From contig OZ252227.1 in the NCBI GenBank assembly GCA_965249175.1, positions 1,674,001 to 1,738,000 on the forward strand: a stretch of 64,000 nt of DNA, given 5' to 3'. Below the pieces are notes generated by a model. The model was not told the origin of the DNA and did no database searches. It worked only from the letters and a program-made list of their open reading frames with translations. Source of the DNA: CAZYFH01 sp965249175. GTDB lineage: Bacteria; Acidobacteriota; Vicinamibacteria; Vicinamibacterales; UBA8438. Below, one piece after another: positions 30,394-38,889 of this stretch. The position numbers were made by a program, and so were the translations under genes. The stretch's first letter is position 1, and each line of letters starts with the position of its first letter.

Positions 30394-30912
30394 ATGGCGA
30401 ATCCTGAACGCAGCGAAGTCGCCGTCACCATCGGAGGCGCGGAGTACACCCTGCGGTTCTCGACGAACGCCATCGTCGCGCTGGAAACAGAGACCGGGGA
30501 GCGCGCCATCCCGTTTGTCACGCGAATGTTCACCGACATCCGAGCCCCACACGAACGACCCGAGACGAAGGGCAAGACGAAGGGCAAGACGAAGGGCAAG
30601 ACGGGTGAGCCAGAGCGTGTGTCGGACATCGGGATCGGGGATCTGCGTGTGATCGCGTGGGCCGGTCTCCGGGACCATCATGCGCATCTCAGCCTGGCGG
30701 ATGTTGGGGATCTGATGGACCAGGCGCGGCGTGAGGGCCTCGCGCTCGTCGATTCAGTCATCGAGGCATTTATGTTGGCGATGGCGGAGATGACGGGGGG
30801 AAACCCTCCGAGGCCGGCGAGGAGCCGGCGGACCAAGACGACGACAGTTGGGAAGCGTTCTTCGCCGCGGCGGTCGCGGCCGGCCTCGACCCCGCCCGGT
30901 TCTGGCGCCTGA
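30394..30912 (+). CDS. Tail assembly chaperone, G-type product
   Basis: 172 residues in the zero frame. VAVTIGGAEYTLRFSTNAIV, LETETGERAIPFVTRMF, then GDLRVIAWAGLRDHHAHLSL and DVGDLMDQARREGLALVDSV is the GTA/HK97-type tail chaperone fold. A 12-bp repeat encodes KGKTKGKTKGKT in a loop. The last 35 residues after the slip site are Arg/Pro-rich and probably unimportant. The product chaperones the tape measure with the frameshifted GT form. Confidence 0.8.
   Translation: MANPERSEVAVTIGGAEYTLRFSTNAIVALETETGERAIPFVTRMFTDIRAPHERPETKGKTKGKTKGKTGEPERVSDIGIGDLRVIAWAGLRDHHAHLSLADVGDLMDQARREGLALVDSVIEAFMLAMAEMTGGNPPRPARSRRTKTTTVGKRSSPRRSRPASTPPGSGA
30798..30804 (+). promoter_or_regulatory. Programmed -1 ribosomal frameshift site (G GGA AAC)
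   Basis: In the zero frame the codons are GGA AAC preceded by G, a canonical X XXY YYZ slippery heptamer, close to lambda GGGAAAG. Slipping back one base continues into an open frame to 31166 that begins PSEAGEEPADQDDDSWEAFF. The position near the end of the G-type gene and before the tape measure is the conserved place for this signal. Confidence 0.85.
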
Positions 30913-31166
30913 CGCCACGCGAGATCGCGCGGGAAGTGACGGCGCTGCAGCGGCGGGAGCGTCGGGCGTATGCCCAGGCGATGAGTCTGGCGTGGCACGC
31001 GGCGACGTTCCAGCGGGCGAAGCGGATCCCGTCGTTGACGACGGTGCTCCGCCAGATCGAGGACGGCTCGTCGGCGCGTCCGCGAACGCCGGAGGAGGAG
31101 CAGCAGGCGTTGGTGACGCGGCAGATGACGGCGTTCGCGATCCTGCGTCACGGAGGCCAGGGGTAG
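30805..31166 (+). CDS. T extension of the tail chaperone, made by -1 frameshift
   Basis: About 120 residues fused to residue 137 of the G product after slippage at 30798-30804. It contains AFFAAAVAAGLDPARFWRLT, PREIAREVTALQRRERRAYA and TFQRAKRIPSLTTVLRQIED. The FWRLTPREI motif is typical of the T part of HK97/GTA-like chaperones. It has no own good start, supporting expression only as a fusion. It ends 3 nt before the tape measure ATG. Confidence 0.8.
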
Positions 31167-31169
31167 ATC

Positions 31170-34100
31170 ATGGCGACCACGATCGGCGCCCTGCGCGTTG
31201 AACTCTCGGCGAACATCGCCAAGTTCGAGGCGGACATGGGCAAGGCGGCCAAGCATCTCGGCCGTGTGCAGCGATCGTTCGCCACGTTTGGGAGTCAGGC
31301 GACGGCGGCGGGGCAATCGCTCTCGATCGGGTTGACGGCGCCGCTGGTGGGCATCGGCGCCGCGGCGCTGCGATCCTCGGTGGCCTTCGAGTCAGCGTTC
31401 GCGGGCGTCATCAAGACGGTCGACGACGCGACGGACGGTATGGGGCGGCTCACTCCAGTCGGGGAAGCGCTCCAGCAGGGATTCCGTGATCTCTCGCTAC
31501 AGATCCCCATTGCGGCTACCGAACTGGCGGGCATCGGCGAGGTCGCGGGCCAGCTAGGGATCGAGAGCGAGAACATTCTGGGCTTTACCGAGGTCATGGC
31601 AAAGCTCGGCGTGACGACCAATCTGTCTGCGGAGGAAGCCGCCACCTCGCTGGCGCAACTCGCCAACATCACGAGCCTCCCACAAACCGAGTTCGAGCGG
31701 CTGGGCTCGACCGTGGTGGCGTTGGGTAACAACCTCGCGACCAATGAAGCGCAGATCGTGGACTTCGGCAAGCGCATCGCGAGCGCGGGCACGATTGCCG
31801 GCCTGACCGAGCCGCAAATCCTCGCGATTGGCGGCGCGATGGCCTCGGTGGGCATCGAGTCGGAAGCGGGCGGCACGGCGGTGCAGAAAGTCCTCAATGC
31901 GATGACCAAGTCCGTCGCGCAGGGCGGCGAGAAGCTGGAAATCTTCGCGCGCACGGCGGGCCTGTCGGCAGCCGAATTTCAGCGCGCGTTTCGTGAGGAT
32001 GCCGCCGGGGCGTTTGCGTCGTTTGTGACCGGCCTGGGGCAACAAGGCGACGCGGCGTTTACGACCCTGGACGGCCTCACGCTGGGGAATGAACGTGTCG
32101 TGCGCTCGTTCCTCTCGCTCGCCGCCAAGAGCACCACGCTGACGGATGCCCTCGCGCTCGGGACGACGGCATGGGAGGAGAACACGGCGCTCGCCCGCGA
32201 AGCCGACATCCGGTTCCAAACGACGGCCTCGCAGTTGAAGCTGTTGGCGAATCAAGTGATCGAGGCGGGCCGTGCGCTCGGAGACATCCTGAAGCCCATC
32301 CTGCAGACCGTGGTGGGGATCGTGCGGGATCAGGTCGTGCCCTGGCTGAAGACGGTGGTTGACCGGTTCAAGGCGTTGTCCCCCGAGGTCCAGACGAGTC
32401 GCATCCTCTGGCTCGGGTTCGCGGCGGCGCTGGGGCCGGCGCTGATCGCGATTGGTGGCGTGGCGCGGGTGCTCACGCCGCTGGTGCCGCTGTTCGGCCG
32501 GATCTGGGCCGCGGCGTGCCGGATGAGCAACGTCCTGGTGAAGGCGCTGGGTCACCCGATCGCGACAGCGCAGGCGCTCCGTGCGCGGATCGTGACGCTC
32601 CGGGGCAGCCTAACTGGCCTGTCGCTGAGCGCACGGGCCTCGGCGGTGGGCGTGAAGCTGGCGAGCGTCGCGCTGACCGGACTGCGATTTGCCATTCGCG
32701 GCGTCATCGCGGCCCTCGGCCCGATGATCCTGGTGTTCGCGGCGTTCGAGTTCGCGGCGTGGGCGGCGGGGGCGCTGGATCTCGGCGGGAAGCTCAAGCG
32801 GCTCGTCGGAATCACGGACGACACGGCCGATGCGGCGCGCGACGCCGACGCGGCCTACGAGGGACTCAACGACACGCTCCAGGAGACGGCGGACACTGTT
32901 GAAACGGCGTGGGTACGGCGGATACAGGACTTGGAACAGGCGATGCTCACGGGCACCGCAAGCATCGAGCAGCTGGACGCCGAGATTCGTCGCGCGGGAC
33001 AGTCAGTGAACACGACCGACGACGTCATTCTCGCGCTGGCCACGGCCATCCGCAACACGGCGGTCGCGGCCGGGGACGTGCTGACGCCAGCGATGCAGGA
33101 GATCATCGACCGCGCGGACGAGATTACCCGAACGGCGACGGAAAGCGCAGCTGGTATGGACGACCTCGGCGGTGCGCTTGGCGCGACGGGCGACGCGGCC
33201 GGGAACACCGCCACGGAGATCAGAACGCTGACCGGCGTGCTGCAGGGGCTGGACTTTGGCTTTGTCTCGGTGAGCGATCGGATCAAGACACTCGTCCAGA
33301 CGCAAGGGATCGCAGCGGACGGCACACATGTCTTTGGCCAGCGGATCCGTCTCGCATCGAAGCCCCTGGACGTGTTCGGCGTCACGCTCGTGCCACGGGC
33401 CACCACGAGTCTTGGGCTCCTGAACAAGAAGCTGCAGCAAGCGCCGAGCGTTCTGGATCGATTCACGGGATCGCTGCGGTCTCTCTGGGAGGGGGTGTCC
33501 GGCGGGCAAGGGATGAGCGGCGTGTTCGCCGGGATCGGTGCGGGCATCACGCAAGGCCTTGGCAATCTCATCTCGGGTGGCTTGGCCTCGCTGGCGAACG
33601 TCGCCGTCCAAGGCATCGTCGCGCTCGGGAAGAAGATCGGCGGCTTCTTCACGCGGATCTTCGGCGGCCCCTCCGAGGCGGAGCTCGCCGGCCGGCAGGC
33701 CTGGCGGTCCTACGCCGACGGCTTGGCCGCTGAGGCGAACGCCGAGCAGATCCAGCAGGCGCTCGGGGCGGGCTGGGCGAACGTCGAGGACGCCAAGGCG
33801 TGGATCGTGCTCCGTGACAGCGTCCAGAAGGCGGGCGGCTCGGCGGCCGAGGCCGAGGCGCTCTGGACGCGCTGGGTCCGTGCTATCAAGCAGGGCCCCG
33901 AGGCGGTCGCCGCGGTCACGCGCGAGCTGGACGGCTGGCGGCAGAAGGCGGGCGAGGTGGCGCAGGCGGAAGCCGAGATCGCCGCCCGGAACACAGCGCT
34001 CGCCGGTTCGCTCGCCGGCCTGGTCGAGGCCGGACACGCCGCGTTCAACCCGGCACAGCTCGATCCGTATCTCGCCCAGATGGAGGAGCTGGGCCTCGTG

Positions 34101-35489
34101 ACGGCGGCGGAGGCCGCCGCGCTGCGCCAGCTGGCCGATGACGCGCATGTGGACTGGCGCGCGATGGAGGAGAGCGCCACGCAATACGGTGTCGCCATGA
34201 AGACGGTCCTCGACGAGCACGGCAACGAGGTGCAGGTGTTCGACGAGTCGCTGCTCGGGCTCGGCCATGCGCAGGCCAAGCTCACCGACGAAGCCGGACA
34301 GCTCGCGGCGGCCTGGAGCCTCCTGACGGGCGAGGGGACCAACACCCAAGTGGCGATTGAGGGCATGACGGATGAGGCTCAGGGCTTCATCACGAAAGCC
34401 TTGGAGATGGGGATCGCGTTACCCGAGGCCATGCGGCCCATGCTGGACGCGATGGTCTCGCAGGGCCGCCTCACGGACGAGAACGGCGACAAGCTCACCG
34501 ATCTCTCTGGGATCACCTTCGCGGCGCCGATCGCGGAGGGGTTCGACCTGCTGGCCGACAAGATCCAGCTGCTCATCATCACGCTCGGCGGGCCGAGTGG
34601 CCTCAGCAAGGCCGTCGAAGACATGGCCGCCTCGGCCAACCTCGACATCAAGGGCCTGGCCGGCGAGTGGGCAGGGATGACCGACGAGATGAAGACCGAG
34701 TTCGGATCGTTCGCCGCCTTCGTGGAGGATCGGGCGCTGCGGGAGATCGCGGAGTCCGCCGGGCTGAACTACGACGCGATCGCTGAGCGATGGAAAGGCA
34801 TGACGGACGCGCAGCAGACGGCGTTTGGCAGCTTCCGGGACTTCCTCAAAAACGAGGAGCTAAAAAAACTGGCCGACGACGCCGGCCTGACGTTCGACGA
34901 TCTGGAGCAGCAGTGGGAAGACATGACAGACGCCCAGCGGGACGCGGTCGGGAGCTTCCGCCAATTCGTCAATCAGGAGCTCGACAAGATCAAGAACAAG
35001 CACATCGTCGTCGACCTCGAGTATCGGCAGCGCGAGACGGGCCGCCGGCCTGAACACGCGCCGCAGCCGAGCGGGGGGGGGACGGGCTTCCAGCGCGGCT
35101 CCCCCTTCCGCGACTTCGGCCGCGGCACCCTGGAGATGCTGCATGGCCTCGAGCGCGTCATGACGGCGCCGGAAGGGCGGGGCATTGCCGCGGCGCTCGA
35201 GCGTATCCAGCAGGGGCTCGGGGCGATTGCCGATCTGAGCGGCGTGCGGGCGCTCGCGAAGGGCGGGCTCGTCACGCGGCCGACGCTGACCACCTTCGCC
35301 GAAGACGGTCCCGAGGTCGGGATCCCGCTGGAACGCCTCGAGGAGTTCGGCGGCGGCCGGCGTGTCGAAGCCAAGCTCGATCAGCTCCACCAGGATTTCG
35401 CGCTGCTGATCGACGAGTTCCGGTATGGCCTCGACCCCCGGCGCCGCGAGCGGGCGCTGGTGGCCGCCGCCGCACTCAGCACCACGTGA
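31170..35489 (+). CDS. Tape measure protein
   Basis: 1439 residues, the longest gene. The N-terminus (IGALRVELSANIAKFEADMG, KAAKHLGRVQRSFATFGSQA) and the block MAKLGVTTNLSAEEAATSLA are TP901-type tape-measure signatures. Hydrophobic segments lie around residues 405-430 and 500-535. Three imperfect repeats of a GMTDxxxxxFGSFxxFxxxxxL unit occur at residues 1165-1270. The protein is wound inside the tail tube and fixes its length. At about 1.5 angstroms per residue the tail would be near 0.2 micrometres, a long siphovirus type. Confidence 0.92.
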   Translation: MATTIGALRVELSANIAKFEADMGKAAKHLGRVQRSFATFGSQATAAGQSLSIGLTAPLVGIGAAALRSSVAFESAFAGVIKTVDDATDGMGRLTPVGEALQQGFRDLSLQIPIAATELAGIGEVAGQLGIESENILGFTEVMAKLGVTTNLSAEEAATSLAQLANITSLPQTEFERLGSTVVALGNNLATNEAQIVDFGKRIASAGTIAGLTEPQILAIGGAMASVGIESEAGGTAVQKVLNAMTKSVAQGGEKLEIFARTAGLSAAEFQRAFREDAAGAFASFVTGLGQQGDAAFTTLDGLTLGNERVVRSFLSLAAKSTTLTDALALGTTAWEENTALAREADIRFQTTASQLKLLANQVIEAGRALGDILKPILQTVVGIVRDQVVPWLKTVVDRFKALSPEVQTSRILWLGFAAALGPALIAIGGVARVLTPLVPLFGRIWAAACRMSNVLVKALGHPIATAQALRARIVTLRGSLTGLSLSARASAVGVKLASVALTGLRFAIRGVIAALGPMILVFAAFEFAAWAAGALDLGGKLKRLVGITDDTADAARDADAAYEGLNDTLQETADTVETAWVRRIQDLEQAMLTGTASIEQLDAEIRRAGQSVNTTDDVILALATAIRNTAVAAGDVLTPAMQEIIDRADEITRTATESAAGMDDLGGALGATGDAAGNTATEIRTLTGVLQGLDFGFVSVSDRIKTLVQTQGIAADGTHVFGQRIRLASKPLDVFGVTLVPRATTSLGLLNKKLQQAPSVLDRFTGSLRSLWEGVSGGQGMSGVFAGIGAGITQGLGNLISGGLASLANVAVQGIVALGKKIGGFFTRIFGGPSEAELAGRQAWRSYADGLAAEANAEQIQQALGAGWANVEDAKAWIVLRDSVQKAGGSAAEAEALWTRWVRAIKQGPEAVAAVTRELDGWRQKAGEVAQAEAEIAARNTALAGSLAGLVEAGHAAFNPAQLDPYLAQMEELGLVTAAEAAALRQLADDAHVDWRAMEESATQYGVAMKTVLDEHGNEVQVFDESLLGLGHAQAKLTDEAGQLAAAWSLLTGEGTNTQVAIEGMTDEAQGFITKALEMGIALPEAMRPMLDAMVSQGRLTDENGDKLTDLSGITFAAPIAEGFDLLADKIQLLIITLGGPSGLSKAVEDMAASANLDIKGLAGEWAGMTDEMKTEFGSFAAFVEDRALREIAESAGLNYDAIAERWKGMTDAQQTAFGSFRDFLKNEELKKLADDAGLTFDDLEQQWEDMTDAQRDAVGSFRQFVNQELDKIKNKHIVVDLEYRQRETGRRPEHAPQPSGGGTGFQRGSPFRDFGRGTLEMLHGLERVMTAPEGRGIAAALERIQQGLGAIADLSGVRALAKGGLVTRPTLTTFAEDGPEVGIPLERLEEFGGGRRVEAKLDQLHQDFALLIDEFRYGLDPRRRERALVAAAALSTT

Positions 35490-37012
35490 TCGGTATGCCC
35501 CTCCTGGATCTCACCGTGGACCTCGAACTCGACGGCCCGGAGCAGGGCTGGACCGACGTGACGCGCGACGTGCTCGTCCGCGGCGGCGTGTCATGGGACT
35601 ACGGGCTCCCCGGCGCGCGGCCGGCCGATCGGGTGGCGGGCCTCGGAGACTGCCGGTTCCTGCTCGACAACAGCGTGGCGAACCGCGCAGGGACCGCCGG
35701 CGCCTACAGTCCGGGCCACGCGGCGGCGATCGCCGGCTTCGAGCTCGGGATTGGCTGTCGCCTCACGCTCACGCACGGGACCACGCCGCGCCGGAAGCTG
35801 TACTACCTGGAGTCGATCCAGCCGACGCATGGGCCTGCGGCCGCGCGCGCCGTCGCGTGCACCGGCACCGACTGGATGGGCGTCGCGGCGCGCACGCGCA
35901 TCAGTGACCTCCCCGTGCAACGCGACCAGCGGAGCGATCAGATTGTCCAGACGATTCTCGCGGCTCTCCCGGTGACCCCGCGGGAGACGGCGCTCCAGAC
36001 GGGCCGGAGCACGTTCGATTACGCGCTCGATGATCTGCGGGGCGAACGCGCCACCGCGCTCGAGGCGCTCCACCGCGTCACCGTCTCCGAACTGGGCTAC
36101 CTCACGGCCGACGCCGATGCCGCCGACGGGGAGACCGTGAGGTTTCTTGATCGGTATGCCCTGGCGCACCAGCAGGCGGCGCCCACCGCGCTCCCCGCGG
36201 TTGCCCAGATGGCGTTGGCGCGGGAACTCGCGGACGTGATCGACACCGCCCGTGTGGGCATCCCGTTGCGGCGCGTCGACGCCGGGACGACGACCGTGCT
36301 CTATCAGCTCGGGGACGCCGCGCCCGCGATCGTGTCGGGCGACACGATCCATCCCTTCGGGCCGTACCGCGACCCGGCGCACGAGGCGCAACGTGTCGGC
36401 GGGGCGAACATGCAGACGCCGGTCGCCGGGACGGACTACGTGGCCAATACGGCGGCGGATGGGAGCGGGACGGATGTCACGAGCCAGCTGACCGTCACGG
36501 CGAGCTTCGGGGCGAGCGGCGTGCGGTGGACGATCACCAATCCAGGCCCGGGGACGGTCTATCTGACGCGGCTCCAGGCCCGGGGGCGGGGCATCTATGA
36601 CTACGCGCGCGCCTATCTTGAGGCGGTCGACCCGACGGCCGGCACGAGTCGCGGCGTGATCACGATGGACTTGCCGTACCAATCCGACCTGCGCGTGGGC
36701 CAAGACGTGGCCGACCACCTGCTCAACGTGTATGGGACGCCCCGGACGCGCCCGACGGCCGTCACGATCCACGCCGCGCGCGACGCGACGCTGGCGCAGG
36801 TGGCGGTGGCCGTGGGGCTGCACGATCGGATCGCTGTGATCGACGCGCCCACGGGGGTGGACGTCACGTCCCACGTGAACCGCATCGCCTATCGGGTGGG
36901 GGCGCCGGACGACGTGCGGGTCACGTATGACCTGGCACCAACCGACGAGGCCGACGTCTGGATCCTGGGCGTGTCGCGCCTCGGGGACACCACGCGCCTG
37001 GGGTGGGGCTAA
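35486..37012 (+). CDS. Tail-tip/baseplate protein
   Basis: 508 residues from GTG 35486 overlapping the tape-measure stop; ATG 35495 is an alternative. The N-terminal part (LLDLTVDLELDGPEQGWTDV, RVAGLGDCRFLLDNSVANRA) resembles distal-tail/hub domains. The middle has EALHRVTVSELGYLTADADA and the C-terminus DVTSHVNRIAYRVGAPDDVR. By position it should be the first tail-tip protein. I cannot name a specific family. Confidence 0.6.
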   Translation: MIGMPLLDLTVDLELDGPEQGWTDVTRDVLVRGGVSWDYGLPGARPADRVAGLGDCRFLLDNSVANRAGTAGAYSPGHAAAIAGFELGIGCRLTLTHGTTPRRKLYYLESIQPTHGPAAARAVACTGTDWMGVAARTRISDLPVQRDQRSDQIVQTILAALPVTPRETALQTGRSTFDYALDDLRGERATALEALHRVTVSELGYLTADADAADGETVRFLDRYALAHQQAAPTALPAVAQMALARELADVIDTARVGIPLRRVDAGTTTVLYQLGDAAPAIVSGDTIHPFGPYRDPAHEAQRVGGANMQTPVAGTDYVANTAADGSGTDVTSQLTVTASFGASGVRWTITNPGPGTVYLTRLQARGRGIYDYARAYLEAVDPTAGTSRGVITMDLPYQSDLRVGQDVADHLLNVYGTPRTRPTAVTIHAARDATLAQVAVAVGLHDRIAVIDAPTGVDVTSHVNRIAYRVGAPDDVRVTYDLAPTDEADVWILGVSRLGDTTRLGWG

Positions 37013-37014
37013 CG

Positions 37015-37590
37015 ATGGCGCCACGCACCTGGGTCGCGGGAGAGGTCGTCACGGCGGCGCAGCTCAATACCGAGATCCGCGACGAGCACGCGGCGCTGGT
37101 GGCGGGCACGGTGGCCCTGGACGCCGTGACGCTGGATGGGAAGACGACGGCGCCGGCCGTCGCCCCGAGTGGCGAGGCTCGGATCTATTTCGACGCCGGG
37201 GCGGACCTCGTCAAGGTGTCGGTCGATGGCGGGGCGTATCGCCCGCTGGGCGCGGGCTCGGTCTGGCCGTTGGGCGGGAGCGCGACGTACCGGCAGACCA
37301 ACGGGACCTTTACGGTCATCAAGTACGCCGAGGTCATGAAGCCGCCGAACGCCCTGAGCGGCAAAGTGCACGCGATGGCGCGGGTCGACGGGGGGACGGG
37401 GCAACTGCGGCTCTATAACGTCACCGACAGCGCCGTGGTGGGCAGCGCCTGGAATGTGACGGCGGCCACGGTGTCGTTGGTGGAAAGCGGGATGCTGACG
37501 CTGACGGCGGACACGGAGTACCGCCTCGAGACCAAGCGCGGCTCGACGTGGATCGTGGTGTACGGCGCGAAGTTCGTGGAGACGGTCTAA
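37015..37590 (+). CDS. Minor tail / tip protein
   Basis: 191 residues from ATG 37015. It begins MAPRTWVAGEVVTAAQLNTE, an opening seen in many phage tail-fibre N-termini, then short strand motifs (RIYFDAGADLVKVSVDGGAY) and a beta-rich C-terminal half (MLTLTADTEYRLETKRGSTW). Possibly a receptor-binding or tip accessory protein. Confidence 0.55.
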   Translation: MAPRTWVAGEVVTAAQLNTEIRDEHAALVAGTVALDAVTLDGKTTAPAVAPSGEARIYFDAGADLVKVSVDGGAYRPLGAGSVWPLGGSATYRQTNGTFTVIKYAEVMKPPNALSGKVHAMARVDGGTGQLRLYNVTDSAVVGSAWNVTAATVSLVESGMLTLTADTEYRLETKRGSTWIVVYGAKFVETV

Positions 37591-37604
37591 CGGGAGGTAG
37601 GTCC

Positions 37605-38309
37605 ATGCGAATGCACGGCATACTGGTCGCGGCGCTGATGGGGATCCTCGGGGGCTACGCGGGGGCGCTCATCGCCCAGCCGACGGGCGGGTTCGTGATC
37701 GACGACAATGTCCTCATCACCGACACCGCGGCCGACGCGCTCGACGTCTCGGGCGGGGCGCAGTTTGGCAGCGGCGACGTCGCGCTCGTCGGCACGGACG
37801 GCAAGATCAACGGGCCGCTGTCGAGCACGATCCTCGACGACCTCGACGGCGCCAACCTGACGGACCTGGATGCGTCGAATCTCGACAGCGGCACGATGCC
37901 GATGGCGCGGATGCCGGACAATGTGCTCGTCGACGCCGTGTTCGACACCGACAGCACGTCGACCAGCAGCGCGACGACCACCTGGGTCGATACTGGGCTC
38001 AGCCTCACGATCACCGTCGACAACGCGACCAATGACGTGGTGCTGATGGCGTGGCAGCACGTTTACGCGACGGGCGGCAATGTGGGCTGCCAGCTCCGGT
38101 TTGTGCGGGGGACGACGGCGCTGACCACCACCGCCACGGGGGCTGGGAGCGACGCCTTTAATGCCCCGCTGGCCTATGAAGACGCGAACCCCGGCACGGG
38201 CGCCCACACCTATAAGACGCAGCTCAACCGCAGCGGCAGCAGCGCCTCGTGCTATACCGAATTTGGCAGCAAGCAGTCCGTCCTGTGGGCCTATGAGGTG
38301 CAGGACTAA
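37605..38309 (+). CDS. Tail-fibre-like protein with hydrophobic N-terminus
   Basis: 234 residues from ATG 37605 behind GGGAGGTAGG. The N-terminal segment GILVAALMGILGGYAGALIA resembles a signal peptide or membrane anchor. A short pentapeptide-like run (DLDGANLTDLDASNLDSGT) leads to a beta-rich C-terminal domain (NDVVLMAWQHVYATGGNVGC, TAFNAPLAYED-like strands). Last phage structural gene; could be an adhesin. A signal-like sequence is unusual for a tail fibre. Confidence 0.5.
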   Translation: MRMHGILVAALMGILGGYAGALIAQPTGGFVIDDNVLITDTAADALDVSGGAQFGSGDVALVGTDGKINGPLSSTILDDLDGANLTDLDASNLDSGTMPMARMPDNVLVDAVFDTDSTSTSSATTTWVDTGLSLTITVDNATNDVVLMAWQHVYATGGNVGCQLRFVRGTTALTTTATGAGSDAFNAPLAYEDANPGTGAHTYKTQLNRSGSSASCYTEFGSKQSVLWAYEVQD

Positions 38310-38544
38310 GGGGGGATGATGGCGGTCAGGTCCACGAGCTGGCTGGCTGACAGCAGCCTGACTTCCACGCTCGACGTGAGCGCCGAGGACGCTGCCCCCG
38401 ACGTCGGAGGTTCCTCCTTGATGTCGCGGCAGACGTTCGGAATATTGGTACGTATGAGCGGAAAAAGGGTACCGCTACGGGTACCGCAGCCGCACGGTGG
38501 GCTTGTAAACCATTGATATCATTGATAATAAAATAAATCGCTCA
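38310..38544. other. Phage end region without a convincing gene
   Basis: A 66-codon ORF (38316) is open here but its composition is unconvincing. The stretch next to the tRNA is AT-rich, with the direct repeats ATTGATATC/ATTGATAAT around 38513-38530 and paired GGGTACCGC at about 38467 and 38479. These could be integrase arm or excision sites of attP. Confidence 0.4.
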
Positions 38545-38586
38545 GGATTTTGAGTCCAGCGCGTCTGCCAATTTCGCCACTCCGGC
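38545..38586 (-). tRNA. 5' half of tRNA-Leu(CAA), prophage attachment site
   Basis: On the minus strand from 38586: acceptor arm GCCGGAG, then TG, D-arm GCGAAATTGGCAGACGC, then CTGGA and anticodon loop CTCAAAA (anticodon CAA) followed by TCC. After TCC the sequence departs from a tRNA and becomes phage DNA; the variable arm, T-arm and CCA end are missing. Integration at a tRNA anticodon loop is a standard tyrosine-integrase choice. The 3' half should lie at the other prophage end, outside the window. This fragment itself cannot function. Confidence 0.75.
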
Positions 38587-38889
38587 TTCTTGTTGAGTGG
38601 GCGGGACTTACGGATTCTATCGCAGCGCCGACCACGCCTGATCTTGAAAGATTCTTGAAACTTTGTCCGGTGTCGGTGCGCTTGACGGCTTCCTTGAGAA
38701 CGTCACGGCGCCAACGATCGTACCGTCCCGTGGCTACGGCGCTTTGCGTGCAGGAGAATCGCGCGCCCGCGACAACGGTACTTGTGCTCGACCCGCCGCG
38801 CGGCGTACTCGCTTTGCGGTTCGTGGAAGCGTACGTCCCGGCGGAGCGTCCGCGGGGCGGGCTGGCCGGGCGTATGATCGACTCTCACC
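38587..38889. other. Host intergenic region, no gene recognised
   Basis: Several overlapping short ORFs occur but none has convincing composition or a ribosome-binding site. It should contain the promoter of the truncated tRNA (minus) and of the protease gene (plus); I could not define either. Confidence 0.4.

Larger units (their letters stand above)
263..38544 (+). mobile_element. Siphovirus-like (HK97-type head) prophage, left end outside or at window edge
   Basis: Contiguous lysogeny, replication, lysis, packaging, head and tail modules in standard order, with the right junction at the tRNA-Leu half (38545). Integrase and left attachment site are not in the window. All core structural genes look intact, so particle production may be possible; insertions (IS at 3763, IS1-like and IS256-like at 21394-23522) lie outside essential reading frames. 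Confidence 0.85.

Noticed and set aside
38316..38516. 66-codon ORF after the last tail gene
   Set aside because: Poor amino-acid composition, no ribosome-binding site, lies in the att-proximal repeat region.
38545..38586. Considered as a functional tRNA-Leu gene
   Set aside because: Lacks the 3' anticodon stem strand, variable arm, T-arm and acceptor 3' strand.
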